64,000 nt of DNA from NCBI GenBank assembly GCA_020634895.1, contig JACKAV010000005.1, positions 124,001-188,000 of the forward strand, given 5' to 3'. This document shows, piece by piece, positions 8,742 through 18,839 of the stretch. The notes under the pieces are model-generated. The model saw only the letters and a program-made list of their open reading frames with translations. It was not told the DNA's origin and made no database searches. Made by a program: the position numbers and the translations under genes. The DNA comes from Anaerolineales bacterium. GTDB taxonomy: Bacteria > Chloroflexota > Anaerolineae > Anaerolineales > Villigracilaceae. Positions within the stretch are counted from its first letter, which is position 1; each line of letters starts with the position of its first letter.

Positions 8742-8775
8742 GGGGTTCAGTTCACTAAGCCGTCTGCTTTTTTAT
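8742..8775 (-). repeat. Right inverted repeat of the IS3 element
   Basis: Partner of 7468-7498. The stop codon of the neighbouring deacetylase gene (TAA, 8774-8772) lies within this repeat. Confidence 0.72.
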
Positions 8776-9581
8776 GGGCTTACACCGGGCTGCACTTCGC
8801 CGCCAATCACTTCCGATATTGTCTCCACTTTCAAACCTGCGTTTTGCTGCCTGTAACCAATCCATTCGGCAAATTGGACAAACGTATCGTAATCCACAGC
8901 ATATTCATCACAGCCATTACAAACGTGATGGAAAACAAAGATCATCCACCCGCCGCCATCGGCTGAAATTTCCTTCACATAGCTTGCCATCTTATTGAAA
9001 CTGGTATCCTGCACGATATATGGCATGGCTTCAAGTTTATAAGGGTCCGCCACCGGCATTTCCTGCGGACCATCCGTGACGATGCGAGCGTTGTTATATC
9101 CACACAATTTCACCGTTTTGATCGCTTCATCATCGTAATATCCAAACGGATAGGCAAACGAAGTCACGTCAAAACCCATATTGAGAAGGTTCAATCTATC
9201 CTGACAGACTTCTTTTTTCAACGCGTCTCCCCTTACATCGGAAAGGCTGGAGTGAGTTAAGGTATGTCCGCCAATCTCATTTCCATCCTGATAGAGATCA
9301 TGCAATTGATCCACGGTCATGTATCCATCTGAGCCGGTCAATCCGCTCACGACGTAGAAAGTGGCGCGTAATCCATTATCCTTCAAAGCAGAACGGACCA
9401 GATAATTATCCGCATCGCCATCGTCGAAGGTCAGGCTGATCAGGGTATCGGAGAAATCTATATTGGCTTTATCGAGAGTAGGCTTGGGTTGGGGAGTTGG
9501 GGCTGCCGTGCATCCTGCCATAAAAAGCGTTGCGATGAAAAACATGGCAACGGTCAAATACATCTTTCGCTGGAAATTCAT
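8772..9581 (-). CDS. Polysaccharide deacetylase lipoprotein
   Basis: A secreted carbohydrate esterase 4 (NodB) protein of about 269 residues from ATG 9581. The N-terminus is a lipoprotein signal (hydrophobic core then FMAGC), so it should be anchored outside the cytoplasmic membrane. NodB motifs: LTFDDGDADN (catalytic and metal Asp) and GGHTLTHSS (metal His residues), with SFAYPFGYYDD further on. It probably removes acetyl or related groups from a cell-surface polysaccharide. Twelve extra residues are possible from an upstream start at 9617. Its stop codon falls inside the end of the IS3 element, so the last residues (after EVQPG) may be IS-derived. Confidence 0.83.
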   Translation of the reverse strand: MNFQRKMYLTVAMFFIATLFMAGCTAAPTPQPKPTLDKANIDFSDTLISLTFDDGDADNYLVRSALKDNGLRATFYVVSGLTGSDGYMTVDQLHDLYQDGNEIGGHTLTHSSLSDVRGDALKKEVCQDRLNLLNMGFDVTSFAYPFGYYDDEAIKTVKLCGYNNARIVTDGPQEMPVADPYKLEAMPYIVQDTSFNKMASYVKEISADGGGWMIFVFHHVCNGCDEYAVDYDTFVQFAEWIGYRQQNAGLKVETISEVIGGEVQPGVSP

Positions 9582-9623
9582 ATACGAATTGGAAAATTGC
9601 GGCGTTCGTTCGTCCATAAATTG

Positions 9624-9696
9624 TGGGCCCGGTAGGATTCGAACCTACGACCAAGCGATTATGAGTCGCCTGCGCTAACCGCTGCGCCACGAGCCC
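9624..9696 (-). tRNA. tRNA-Met (CAT)
   Basis: 73 bases forming a full cloverleaf: acceptor GGGCTCG pairs with CGGGCCC, the anticodon loop is CTCATAA with anticodon CAT, and the T arm is GTAGGTTCGAATCCTAC. No CCA is encoded. The GGG/CCC acceptor start and A discriminator fit an elongator Met; a CAT tRNA modified to read Ile (lysidine) cannot be fully excluded. Confidence 0.93.
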
Positions 9697-9701
9697 GTTT
9701 T

Positions 9702-9761
9702 AAGTATCAAGTGTCAAGTATCAGGGTGTCTCGTGACACTTATAGCCTGACACTTGACACT
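9702..9761. repeat. Dispersed spacer repeat (tcaagtgtcaag family)
   Basis: Between the two minus-strand tRNAs lie short direct and inverted units (aagtatcaagtgtcaagtatc ... cctgacacttgacac) that can fold back on each other. It belongs to the same family as the spacers at 49587, 59415 and 62765. Confidence 0.55.
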
Positions 9762-9772
9762 GCACGTCAGAG

Positions 9773-9845
9773 AGCGGGAGATGGGATTCGAACCCACGAA
9801 ATGTCAGCTTGGAAGGCTGATGCCTTACCACTTGGCGACTCCCGC
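9773..9845 (-). tRNA. tRNA-Gly (TCC)
   Basis: 73 bases. Acceptor GCGGGAG pairs with CTCCCGC, anticodon loop CTTCCAA with anticodon TCC, T arm GTGGGTTCGAATCCCAT. CCA is not encoded. Confidence 0.94.
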
Positions 9846-9891
9846 AAAGCGAGGCTGATTTTACTTGCAGGTTGGCAGGTAGTCAAGCACC

Positions 9892-9920
9892 TTGACCGTC
9901 CCCGTACTATACAGTAAAAT
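9892..9920 (+). promoter_or_regulatory. Promoter of tRNA-Arg
   Basis: TTGACC (9892-9897) and TAAAAT (9915-9920) with an ideal 17-base spacer, 20 bases upstream of the tRNA. Confidence 0.65.
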
Positions 9921-9939
9921 ACCGCCCGCATTAATCGAT

Positions 9940-10013
9940 GCCCTCGTAGCTCAGTGGATTAGAGCGCTTGCTTGCGGAGCAATAGGTCGGCGGTTCGAGT
10001 CCGTCCGAGGGCG
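9940..10013 (+). tRNA. tRNA-Arg (GCG)
   Basis: 74 bases. Acceptor GCCCTCG pairs with CGAGGGC, D arm GCTCAGTGGATTAGAGC, T arm GGCGGTTCGAGTCCGTC. Aligning with known bacterial Arg tRNAs puts TTGCGGA in the anticodon loop, so the anticodon is GCG. The first anticodon-stem pair (27-43) is a C/T mismatch. Most bacteria read CGC with an ACG (inosine) tRNA, so a G34 form is unusual. No encoded CCA. Confidence 0.88.
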
Positions 10014-10059
10014 CACAAAGCACTTCTCATCAGAGAGGTGCTTTTTTTGTTAGGTCGTC
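9996..10059 (+). repeat. Tandem duplication unit A (tRNA-Arg 3' end plus terminator)
   Basis: Covers the last 18 bases of the tRNA and its terminator. It is repeated at 10081-10143 with one substitution and one T fewer, an 85-base period. Confidence 0.9.
10018..10049 (+). terminator. Terminator of tRNA-Arg
   Basis: A nine-base stem (agcacttct/agaggtgct, loop catcag-like) followed by seven T. A second copy ends near 10132 in the duplicated unit. Confidence 0.8.
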
Positions 10060-10080
10060 GTGCCCCATCGAGGGATAATC

Positions 10081-10143
10081 CGAGTCCGTCCGAGGGCGCA
10101 CAAAGCATTTCTCATCAGAGAGGTGCTTTTTTGTTAGGTCGTC
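10081..10143 (+). repeat. Tandem duplication unit B (truncated tRNA 3' end plus terminator)
   Basis: Begins with the same cgagtccgtccgagggcgca as unit A but has no 5' tRNA half, so it is a non-functional tRNA fragment with a second terminator. Confidence 0.88.
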
Positions 10144-10179
10144 ATGAAACAGAAAGGGGAAATTGTCCTGCTTTTTGTT

Positions 10180-10185
10180 TATAAT
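10180..10185 (+). promoter_or_regulatory. -10 box of surE (near-leaderless)
   Basis: TATAAT lies only 10 bases before the surE ATG at 10196. If used, transcription would start three or four bases from the ATG. No matching -35 box is clear. Confidence 0.35.
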
Positions 10186-10195
10186 CCCACTCATC

Positions 10196-11008
10196 ATGAC
10201 AAAGAACAAACCGCATATCCTCCTCACCAACGACGACGGCATCCGCTCGCCCGGTCTATGGGCAGCCGCATCGGAACTCTCGAAGATTGGTTACGTCACC
10301 GTTACTGCGCCGCGCCAGCAATCCAGCGGAATGGGGCGCAGCCTGCCCAGCACATCCGATGGGATCATTCAAAAAGAAACGGTACAGGTCAACGGACAGG
10401 AATGGGACGTATACGCCATCGGCGGGTCACCTGCACAGGCAGTCCTGCATGGCATACTCGAGATCGTCCCGCATGAACCGGACCTTATCGTTTCAGGCAT
10501 CAACTACGGGGAAAATGTCGGTTTGGGCGTCACCATTTCCGGCACGGTGGGAGCCGCAATGGAAGGCGCGAACCTCGGCTTCCCAGCCATGGCAATCTCG
10601 CTTGAAACCGATCCACACTATCATCTCAGTCATTCCGAAGATGTGGATTTTTCAACAGCCGGATATTTTGCGGGATATTTTGCCCGCCTGCTTTTGGAAA
10701 AGAAAAGGTTCGAGGGCGTGGATGTGCTCAAGGTGGAAATACCGCGTCACGCCACGCCGGAAACGGGTTGGCAGCTTACAAGGCTTTCCCGCCTCCGATA
10801 CTACAAACCCACTCCCTCCAAACGTGCATCCTGGGACCAACCCGGTCCCATTGGGTATGCCCATGATGACAACCTCCCCCACGAGCAGGAAGACACAGAC
10901 GTCTACGTTCTGCGGACAAAGAAAATGGTTTCAGTCACGCCATTGGATCTGGACATGACCGCCCGCGTAAATTTCAATGACCTTGAACACCACCTGCGGG
11001 GTAATTAA
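10196..11008 (+). CDS. surE: 5'/3'-nucleotidase SurE
   Basis: 270 residues of the SurE family, metal-dependent phosphatases acting on nucleoside 5'- and 3'-monophosphates in stationary-phase survival. ILLTNDDGIRSPGL carries the DD metal ligands; SGINYGENVG and the glycine-rich SGTVGAAMEG are the other conserved blocks. ATG 10196 is preferred over the upstream start at 10163, because the family begins right before the first beta strand. The upstream region overlaps the -10 box. Confidence 0.92.
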   Translation: MTKNKPHILLTNDDGIRSPGLWAAASELSKIGYVTVTAPRQQSSGMGRSLPSTSDGIIQKETVQVNGQEWDVYAIGGSPAQAVLHGILEIVPHEPDLIVSGINYGENVGLGVTISGTVGAAMEGANLGFPAMAISLETDPHYHLSHSEDVDFSTAGYFAGYFARLLLEKKRFEGVDVLKVEIPRHATPETGWQLTRLSRLRYYKPTPSKRASWDQPGPIGYAHDDNLPHEQEDTDVYVLRTKKMVSVTPLDLDMTARVNFNDLEHHLRGN

Positions 11009-11035
11009 TTTAAACATCCAATTTCTGGAAAATAA

Positions 11036-12151
11036 ATGGTGCAAAAAGCAGAAATCAATCAGTATGACTTCATTGACGCATTACGAGGGCTTGCCATTCT
11101 ATTGGTAATCGCCACCCATGTTGCGTCTGTTGCTCGACCCAGTTCTACATTTTTAAGGTTGCTCACCGCAAATGGAGCCTATGGTGTGCAGCTTTTTTAT
11201 GTGGTTAGTGCCCTCACATTATTTCTTTCCACAGACCAGCGCACTTACCATGAGAAAAACCCTATACGGAATTTTTTCATCCGTAGAATCTTCAGGATTA
11301 TGCCATTGTTTTATATTTCCATTATCGCCTATTCCATTGTTTTTGGAATTGGTCCAAACTATTGGGCGCCAAATGGACTTAAATGGTGGCATTATGTTTT
11401 AACCCTACTGTTCTTGAATGGCTGGCATCCCGAAGCCATCAATGCAATTGTCCCATTAGGCTGGTCCATTACCATTGAAATGTCCTTTTATCCATTGATA
11501 CCATTCCTCTACAAAAAGATTAAAAGCAAAGCAAGTACACTTATTTTCATCATTGCGAGTCTAGTACTACAAGTCGTTTTAGTTTCCTTATATAAACCCA
11601 TCCTAATACAGTTTGCAACTGGATATATTGTACAAGACTACTTTTACCTATGGTTTTTCGCGCAACTACCCGTTTTCGGGTTGGGGATATTGGTTTATCA
11701 CATTCTGCGAAAGCAACCGTCGCAAGACAAGGATTGGGGAAGCGCTCTAATATTCCTATTCTTTTTCCTTTTTATCGTCTTTCTTCAAACAACCACATAT
11801 AAAGACATCATTCCACCTCACATCTTTTATGGGATTACTTTCGTCGTCCTTACACTCGGTCTATACTTCAATCCAACAAGGGTATTCGTCAACCCATTTA
11901 TGCAATGGATGGGAAAGATCAGCTACAGTCTATACCTAGTACACTATATTTTCCTACCCTACCTGCAAGAATGGATAATTTTTGATACATCTTCCTTTGG
12001 AAAAACTACGCAATTTGTCCTATATTATATTTTCCTGCTGGCTATTTCCTCGGGAATTTCCTACATTACCTACCGCTTCGTGGAAATCCCCGGTATGAAC
12101 TATGGGAAAAGACTCATTCGAAAACTCGAAGACTTACCCTTGAAAACCTGA
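11036..12151 (+). CDS. Acyltransferase 3 family membrane protein
   Basis: 371 residues with about ten membrane segments. It starts with FIDALRGLAILLVIATHV, the typical first helix of acyltransferase 3 proteins (OafA/ExoZ) including the catalytic-type His; the R-rich RNFFIRRIFRIMPLFYIS block follows. It probably O-acetylates or succinylates a surface polysaccharide. The gene is visibly more AT-rich than its neighbours and uses more A/T-ending codons, suggesting recent transfer, common for surface-modification genes. Confidence 0.87.
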   Translation: MVQKAEINQYDFIDALRGLAILLVIATHVASVARPSSTFLRLLTANGAYGVQLFYVVSALTLFLSTDQRTYHEKNPIRNFFIRRIFRIMPLFYISIIAYSIVFGIGPNYWAPNGLKWWHYVLTLLFLNGWHPEAINAIVPLGWSITIEMSFYPLIPFLYKKIKSKASTLIFIIASLVLQVVLVSLYKPILIQFATGYIVQDYFYLWFFAQLPVFGLGILVYHILRKQPSQDKDWGSALIFLFFFLFIVFLQTTTYKDIIPPHIFYGITFVVLTLGLYFNPTRVFVNPFMQWMGKISYSLYLVHYIFLPYLQEWIIFDTSSFGKTTQFVLYYIFLLAISSGISYITYRFVEIPGMNYGKRLIRKLEDLPLKT

Positions 12152-12157
12152 TAGCTT

Positions 12158-12186
12158 TTGAGAAGAAGTTATGACAAATTTATTAT
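12158..12186 (+). promoter_or_regulatory. Promoter of panB-panE
   Basis: TTGAGA (12158-12163) and TATTAT (12181-12186) with a 17-base spacer, giving a leader of about 137 bases before panB. No known riboswitch was recognised in the leader. Confidence 0.55.
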
Positions 12187-12330
12187 AGGCAAACATAATA
12201 GAATATGTCATAATAGTCTTGTCGCGCGTATCCCAGTGAACGCGACGGCGAAAATCTTATCAACCGAAAATGTGTGCATATTCAGGGTGTCAGCACACCA
12301 AAACGGACTCTACCTTTATTGGAGGGTACC

Positions 12331-13209
12331 ATGTCAACCACAACGATCACTACCACTGTGTCACAACGCAAAAAAGTGACGACTCTCACGTTCCGCCAAA
12401 AGAAGGAACGCGGCGAGTCGATCACCATGCTGACTGCCTACGACTATCCCACCGCCATGGCAATGGACAAGGCAGGCATCGACTCCATCCTCGTGGGCGA
12501 TTCGCTCGCGATGGTGGTGCTTGGCTATGAAAACACACTGCCCGTTACGATGGATGAAATGCTCCATCATGCCCGGGCAGTGGCGCGCGGAGCAAAGTCC
12601 GCGCTGCTTGTCGGCGATATGCCGTTCATGTCGTATCAAGTCTCGGTGGAAGAAGCACTGCGGAACGCCGGGCGTTTCCTACAGCAAGGCGGCATGGACG
12701 CGGTCAAACTCGAAGGCGGGCGCGAGCGTGCGGATACAGTCCGCGCCATCACTGCCGCCGGTATCCCCGTTATGGGGCATATCGGGCTGACGCCGCAATC
12801 TGTTCACCAGCTTGGCGGATTCCGCGCACAGGGAAAGACCGCTTCAGCAGCCAAACGCCTGCTCGAAGATGCGCAAATTCTCGAAGAAGCCGGTGCGTTC
12901 AGCATCGTGCTCGAATCCGTTCCGGCACGGCTGGCGGATTACATCTCCAAACACATCACCATTCCAACCATCGGCATCGGCGCAGGCGCGGGCTGCGACG
13001 GTCAGGTGCTTGTCACGCACGACCTGCTCGGTTTGTTTGACCGCTTCACGCCGAAGTTCGTCCGTCAGTACGCGAACCTGCACGAGACGATGAACAAAGC
13101 CATCACCGAATACATCGACGATGTCGAAACAAAAAGATTCCCAGCCGTCGAACACACCGTCGAAATGAACGAAGAAGAATGGGATGCGTTCCAAAAGGAA
13201 CTGAAATGA
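12331..13209 (+). CDS. panB: 3-methyl-2-oxobutanoate hydroxymethyltransferase
   Basis: 292 residues. PanB transfers a hydroxymethyl group from methylene-THF to 2-oxoisovalerate, the first pantothenate step. Visible motifs: MLTAYDYPTAMAMDKAGID, VGDSLAMVVLGYENTLPVT with the Mg-binding Asp, VKLEGG, and GHIGLTPQS. Start ATG 12331 follows GGAGGG; an upstream in-frame start at 12274 has no ribosome binding site. Its stop overlaps the panE start (ATGA), so both pantothenate genes are coupled. Confidence 0.94.
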   Translation: MSTTTITTTVSQRKKVTTLTFRQKKERGESITMLTAYDYPTAMAMDKAGIDSILVGDSLAMVVLGYENTLPVTMDEMLHHARAVARGAKSALLVGDMPFMSYQVSVEEALRNAGRFLQQGGMDAVKLEGGRERADTVRAITAAGIPVMGHIGLTPQSVHQLGGFRAQGKTASAAKRLLEDAQILEEAGAFSIVLESVPARLADYISKHITIPTIGIGAGAGCDGQVLVTHDLLGLFDRFTPKFVRQYANLHETMNKAITEYIDDVETKRFPAVEHTVEMNEEEWDAFQKELK

Positions 13210-14102
13210 CAGAGAATATTTTATTGGTAGGCACAGGCGCGCTCTCGACGCTTTTCGCGGCACGCCTGAGTGAGGCAGGTCATCATGTTTCCATGCTTGG
13301 CACATGGAAGGACGGCTTGCATTCGCTGAATCAAAACGGCGCGCGCATTTCGGAAGCAAACGGAAAAGAACGCGCATTCTATGTCCGTGCCACGGACAAC
13401 CCCGGCGACCTTTCAGACGTGAAGCATGCCATCGTCCTCGTGAAATCGTGGCAGACGAAACGCGTGGCGGAAAAGCTCAAGGGGATTCTCGCGCCGGATG
13501 GGATCGTCCTCACCCTTCAAAACGGACTCGGCAACCGTGAAGCGCTCGCACGGGACCTTGGAACTGAGCGTGTTGCTTTGGGCGTTACCACCACTGGAGC
13601 CACCCTGCTTGGACCGGGTCACGCCAAAGTTGGCGGCGAGGGAGTCATCTCACTGGAACAGAATCAGGCTCTCGGTCCGCTTGAGGCGGCTCTGCGGTCA
13701 TCCAATTTCAATTTGCAGATCGTGGACGATGCGCGGTCTCTCATCTGGGGAAAGCTTGTCATCAATGCTGCCATCAACCCGCTGACGGCGCTGCTACGAG
13801 TCCCCAACGGCGAATTGCTGTCGCACCCGTGGGCGCGTAAAGCGATGTCGGCGTTGGCGCATGAAGCGGCGCAGGTGGCAGATGCGGAGCACGTGAAGCT
13901 GCCTTTTAGCAATCCAATCGAAGCCGTTGAGGAAGTGGCGCGCAAGACGTCGAAGAATCTTTCGTCCATGTTTCAGGATGTGCGGCGCGGCGCTCCAACC
14001 GAGATCGACGCGATCTGCGGCGCAGTGACGGAACGCGGCAGGGAGCATGGAGTTGACACGCCATACAACCGTTCATGCTGGCAGTTGGTAAGGGCGATAT
14101 AG
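13206..14102 (+). CDS. panE: 2-dehydropantoate 2-reductase
   Basis: 298 residues of the ketopantoate reductase family. The N-terminal Rossmann fold starts ILLVGTGALSTLFAARL (GxGxxS type NADPH site). The conserved catalytic Lys is in SLIWGKLVINAAINPLTALL and the C-terminal domain carries PTEIDAICG. Reduces ketopantoate to pantoate, directly after PanB. Translationally coupled to panB and followed by a clear terminator. Confidence 0.9.
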   Translation: MTENILLVGTGALSTLFAARLSEAGHHVSMLGTWKDGLHSLNQNGARISEANGKERAFYVRATDNPGDLSDVKHAIVLVKSWQTKRVAEKLKGILAPDGIVLTLQNGLGNREALARDLGTERVALGVTTTGATLLGPGHAKVGGEGVISLEQNQALGPLEAALRSSNFNLQIVDDARSLIWGKLVINAAINPLTALLRVPNGELLSHPWARKAMSALAHEAAQVADAEHVKLPFSNPIEAVEEVARKTSKNLSSMFQDVRRGAPTEIDAICGAVTERGREHGVDTPYNRSCWQLVRAI

Positions 14103-14115
14103 CAGATCAATAGCA

Positions 14116-14147
14116 AACGTCCGCAGAAATTTCTGCGGACGTTTTTT
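14116..14147 (+). terminator. Terminator of panB-panE
   Basis: A thirteen-base stem (acgtccgcagaaa/tttctgcggacgt) followed by six T. Confidence 0.88.
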
Positions 14148-14223
14148 GTTCATGATCTTATCCCGCTCAAGGCGGCGTCTTCGCCGCCGAGGACTGCGGC
14201 GGGAGCATCTATATGAAGCTTAA

Positions 14224-15816
14224 TTATTGCTTTGGCTTTTTGGCAGGCAGCCAGTACATCAGGTCACGACGGTTGAACCAGAGATATATCAACATGATGG
14301 GAAGCCCGATCATATAAAGCCCGCGCGGATAGTATGAGGAAATGCCGCGATAATCGACCGTCACGCCCAATAGATCGAAGACCATGTTGTCGATGGCAAC
14401 CTGCCAGTAAAGAATCGCCGCAAAGAGGACCGCACCAGTCAGCAGTCCGAGCAGTGAGGCGAAAAATCCCTGACGCTGCATGATATGCCTGACCATGAAA
14501 TAGGATATTCCGCCAAAGAGGATCAGGCTGGCGATCAGTTGAACAACAACTTCGAGATAGAACGGGTCTTTAAAAAAGAGGTTGGCGTATTGCGAAATAT
14601 AAGGAAACCAACTGCCAATGCAAACCACCGCGAGGAAGACGATGAAATATATCAACGCAAGGATGGCGGACGGAAGTACAAGTTGATTCCCCGAAGGGCG
14701 GACGCACAATCCGCGCGAGAGCAGGGCGGGGTCTGGGAGCAGCCTGGCGATAACATCCAGATTACGCACGCCGCTGCGCATGTCCAGCCATTGGATGCGC
14801 GACAATTGCGGTGAGATCTTGTCATTGGATTGGACGATGACCGGATAGACCAATTGAGATTCGCAATCTGCAACGCTCTCGGTTTTGAAACGTGAGATAA
14901 GCGTAAAGGTCGCCTTTGCGGAGTCCGCACCTGCGGATTCGATGTGCCCGGCAGATTTAAAGGTGCGGTCCAATGAGATGGCAATTTCCCTATCCTGCGG
15001 CGCGTGGTCGATAAAGTACTTAATGGGCTTGTCTTGCGGAAATCGAGTCATATCGACATGGGGCTTGGCGGGTGAATTTGCGGATGGCTTGCCCCAGCGC
15101 TGCATTCCCTCCGACCGAAGCAGATACATCAGCCAGAGGTTCAAAGGGAGGCTGACAACTGCCAGAACCCTGAATAAATCGTACAGCGTGTCGCTGACTG
15201 ACAAATTGGCAGTCAGGAAGATCGCAAACGGCATCATCAGCAGGGATGCCTGCACGGGAAGATAACTGAAATCGCGCTTGAAGATGCGGTATGGCAGGGG
15301 AACCAGAAAGAATGGAATGAAAAGCGTCCAAATGGAGATCAATGAGAAGATGGCGGCTGGAATGCTTAGAATGAAAGACAGCCAAACCACCGCAGGCACT
15401 TTGAACCCGGTCTGCGGAACGGGATGTTCCTCCTGAACGGGCGTTTTCAATTGGGAGAATAATTCATCCAACCCGGCTTTGTAATTTCCGCGAAAGTCCA
15501 CCCACTCATACTTTTCGAGAACAGGCGGCAGTTCGACCGCCTCAAAGATCAAAAGGATAATGCGCTTCTTCTCCCCCAATACGCACTGCCATTCGACTTC
15601 GACGTTTCGGGACGCAAGGGACTCCTTGGATATCACCAATAGGATCACTTCCGCATCGGTGATGCCTTTATAAATTTGATCCTGCCAGGGAGAACCCGCC
15701 ACAAGACTGCGGTAATCCAGCCAGACGGCATATTTCTCTGCTTCAAGACGGCGGACAAGGTCATCTACAAACCCTACTTCACGGCGGGAATAGCTGATAA
15801 AGATGTTCTGAGCCAT
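14224..15816 (-). CDS. TIR-domain membrane protein with a second TIR-like domain
   Basis: 530 residues. Residues 1-125 are a TIR_2-type domain: NIFISYSRREVGFVDDLVRRLE, a WLDYRSLVAGSPW box-2-like loop, and SRNVEVEWQCVL, where a Glu sits at the position of the NADase catalytic residue. A run of hydrophobic helices follows (about 145-240), then a soluble domain (about 265-385) beginning KYFIDHAPQDREIAISLDRTF that resembles a degraded TIR fold, then four more membrane helices. It stands alone between panE and aconitase and has its own direction. Possible roles are NAD-consuming defence or membrane signalling; neither is shown. Confidence 0.75.
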   Translation of the reverse strand: MAQNIFISYSRREVGFVDDLVRRLEAEKYAVWLDYRSLVAGSPWQDQIYKGITDAEVILLVISKESLASRNVEVEWQCVLGEKKRIILLIFEAVELPPVLEKYEWVDFRGNYKAGLDELFSQLKTPVQEEHPVPQTGFKVPAVVWLSFILSIPAAIFSLISIWTLFIPFFLVPLPYRIFKRDFSYLPVQASLLMMPFAIFLTANLSVSDTLYDLFRVLAVVSLPLNLWLMYLLRSEGMQRWGKPSANSPAKPHVDMTRFPQDKPIKYFIDHAPQDREIAISLDRTFKSAGHIESAGADSAKATFTLISRFKTESVADCESQLVYPVIVQSNDKISPQLSRIQWLDMRSGVRNLDVIARLLPDPALLSRGLCVRPSGNQLVLPSAILALIYFIVFLAVVCIGSWFPYISQYANLFFKDPFYLEVVVQLIASLILFGGISYFMVRHIMQRQGFFASLLGLLTGAVLFAAILYWQVAIDNMVFDLLGVTVDYRGISSYYPRGLYMIGLPIMLIYLWFNRRDLMYWLPAKKPKQ

Positions 15817-15854
15817 GCAATTCTCCTTGGTGCCTCAAATTATATTCGTGAAAA

Positions 15855-15886
15855 TAAAAAGCGACCCGTTTTCACAGGTCGCTTTC
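15855..15886 (-). terminator. Terminator of aconitase gene
   Basis: On the minus strand a gcgacc/ggtcgc-type hairpin (AAGCGACC ... GGTCGCTT) is followed by TTTTTATTTT, about 25 bases after the acnA stop. Confidence 0.8.
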
Positions 15887-15909
15887 GAATGGAAATATCT
15901 ACATCTTAC

Positions 15910-18600
<2,691 letters not shown>

Positions 18601-18627
18601 AGTGTGTCTCCTTTGAGTGTGATTTAA

Positions 18628-18691
18628 CCCTCACCCTTTCCCTCTCCCTGAGGGAGAGGGGTGCCGAAGGCGGGGAGAGGGAACTCACACC
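18628..18691. repeat. REP-like GC palindrome (ccctctccctgagggagaggg)
   Basis: The spacer upstream of acnA contains an inverted repeat, ctctccctgagggagag, followed by a further ggggagaggg unit. A related element lies at 30787-30858. Such elements are often scattered in bacterial intergenic regions. Confidence 0.65.
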
Positions 18692-18839
18692 ACAATATTA
18701 CGAAGAACACAAAGGTGCGCCTTTGATATCCTTTATACAATGTGGTGGGGGTAACGAAGAAATTTAGAGCTAAATTATACTAATTGATAGGCGTATGCGG
18801 AAGTGGCTTCCGCAAGGCGCGCCCATGGCATGGACTGTG

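Larger units (their letters stand above)
7468..8775 (-). mobile_element. IS3-family insertion sequence, complete
   Basis: About 1.3 kb bounded by imperfect inverted repeats: left end 7468-7498 (ataaaaaagcggacggct then gaactgaaccc) and right end 8742-8775 (the reverse complement with a few mismatches). Inside are two overlapping genes, orfA and orfB, in the usual IS3 layout, both apparently intact. I could not identify a clear 3-5 bp target duplication; the exact outer base is uncertain by a few positions. It sits between suhB and the deacetylase gene and touches both 3' ends. Confidence 0.85.
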
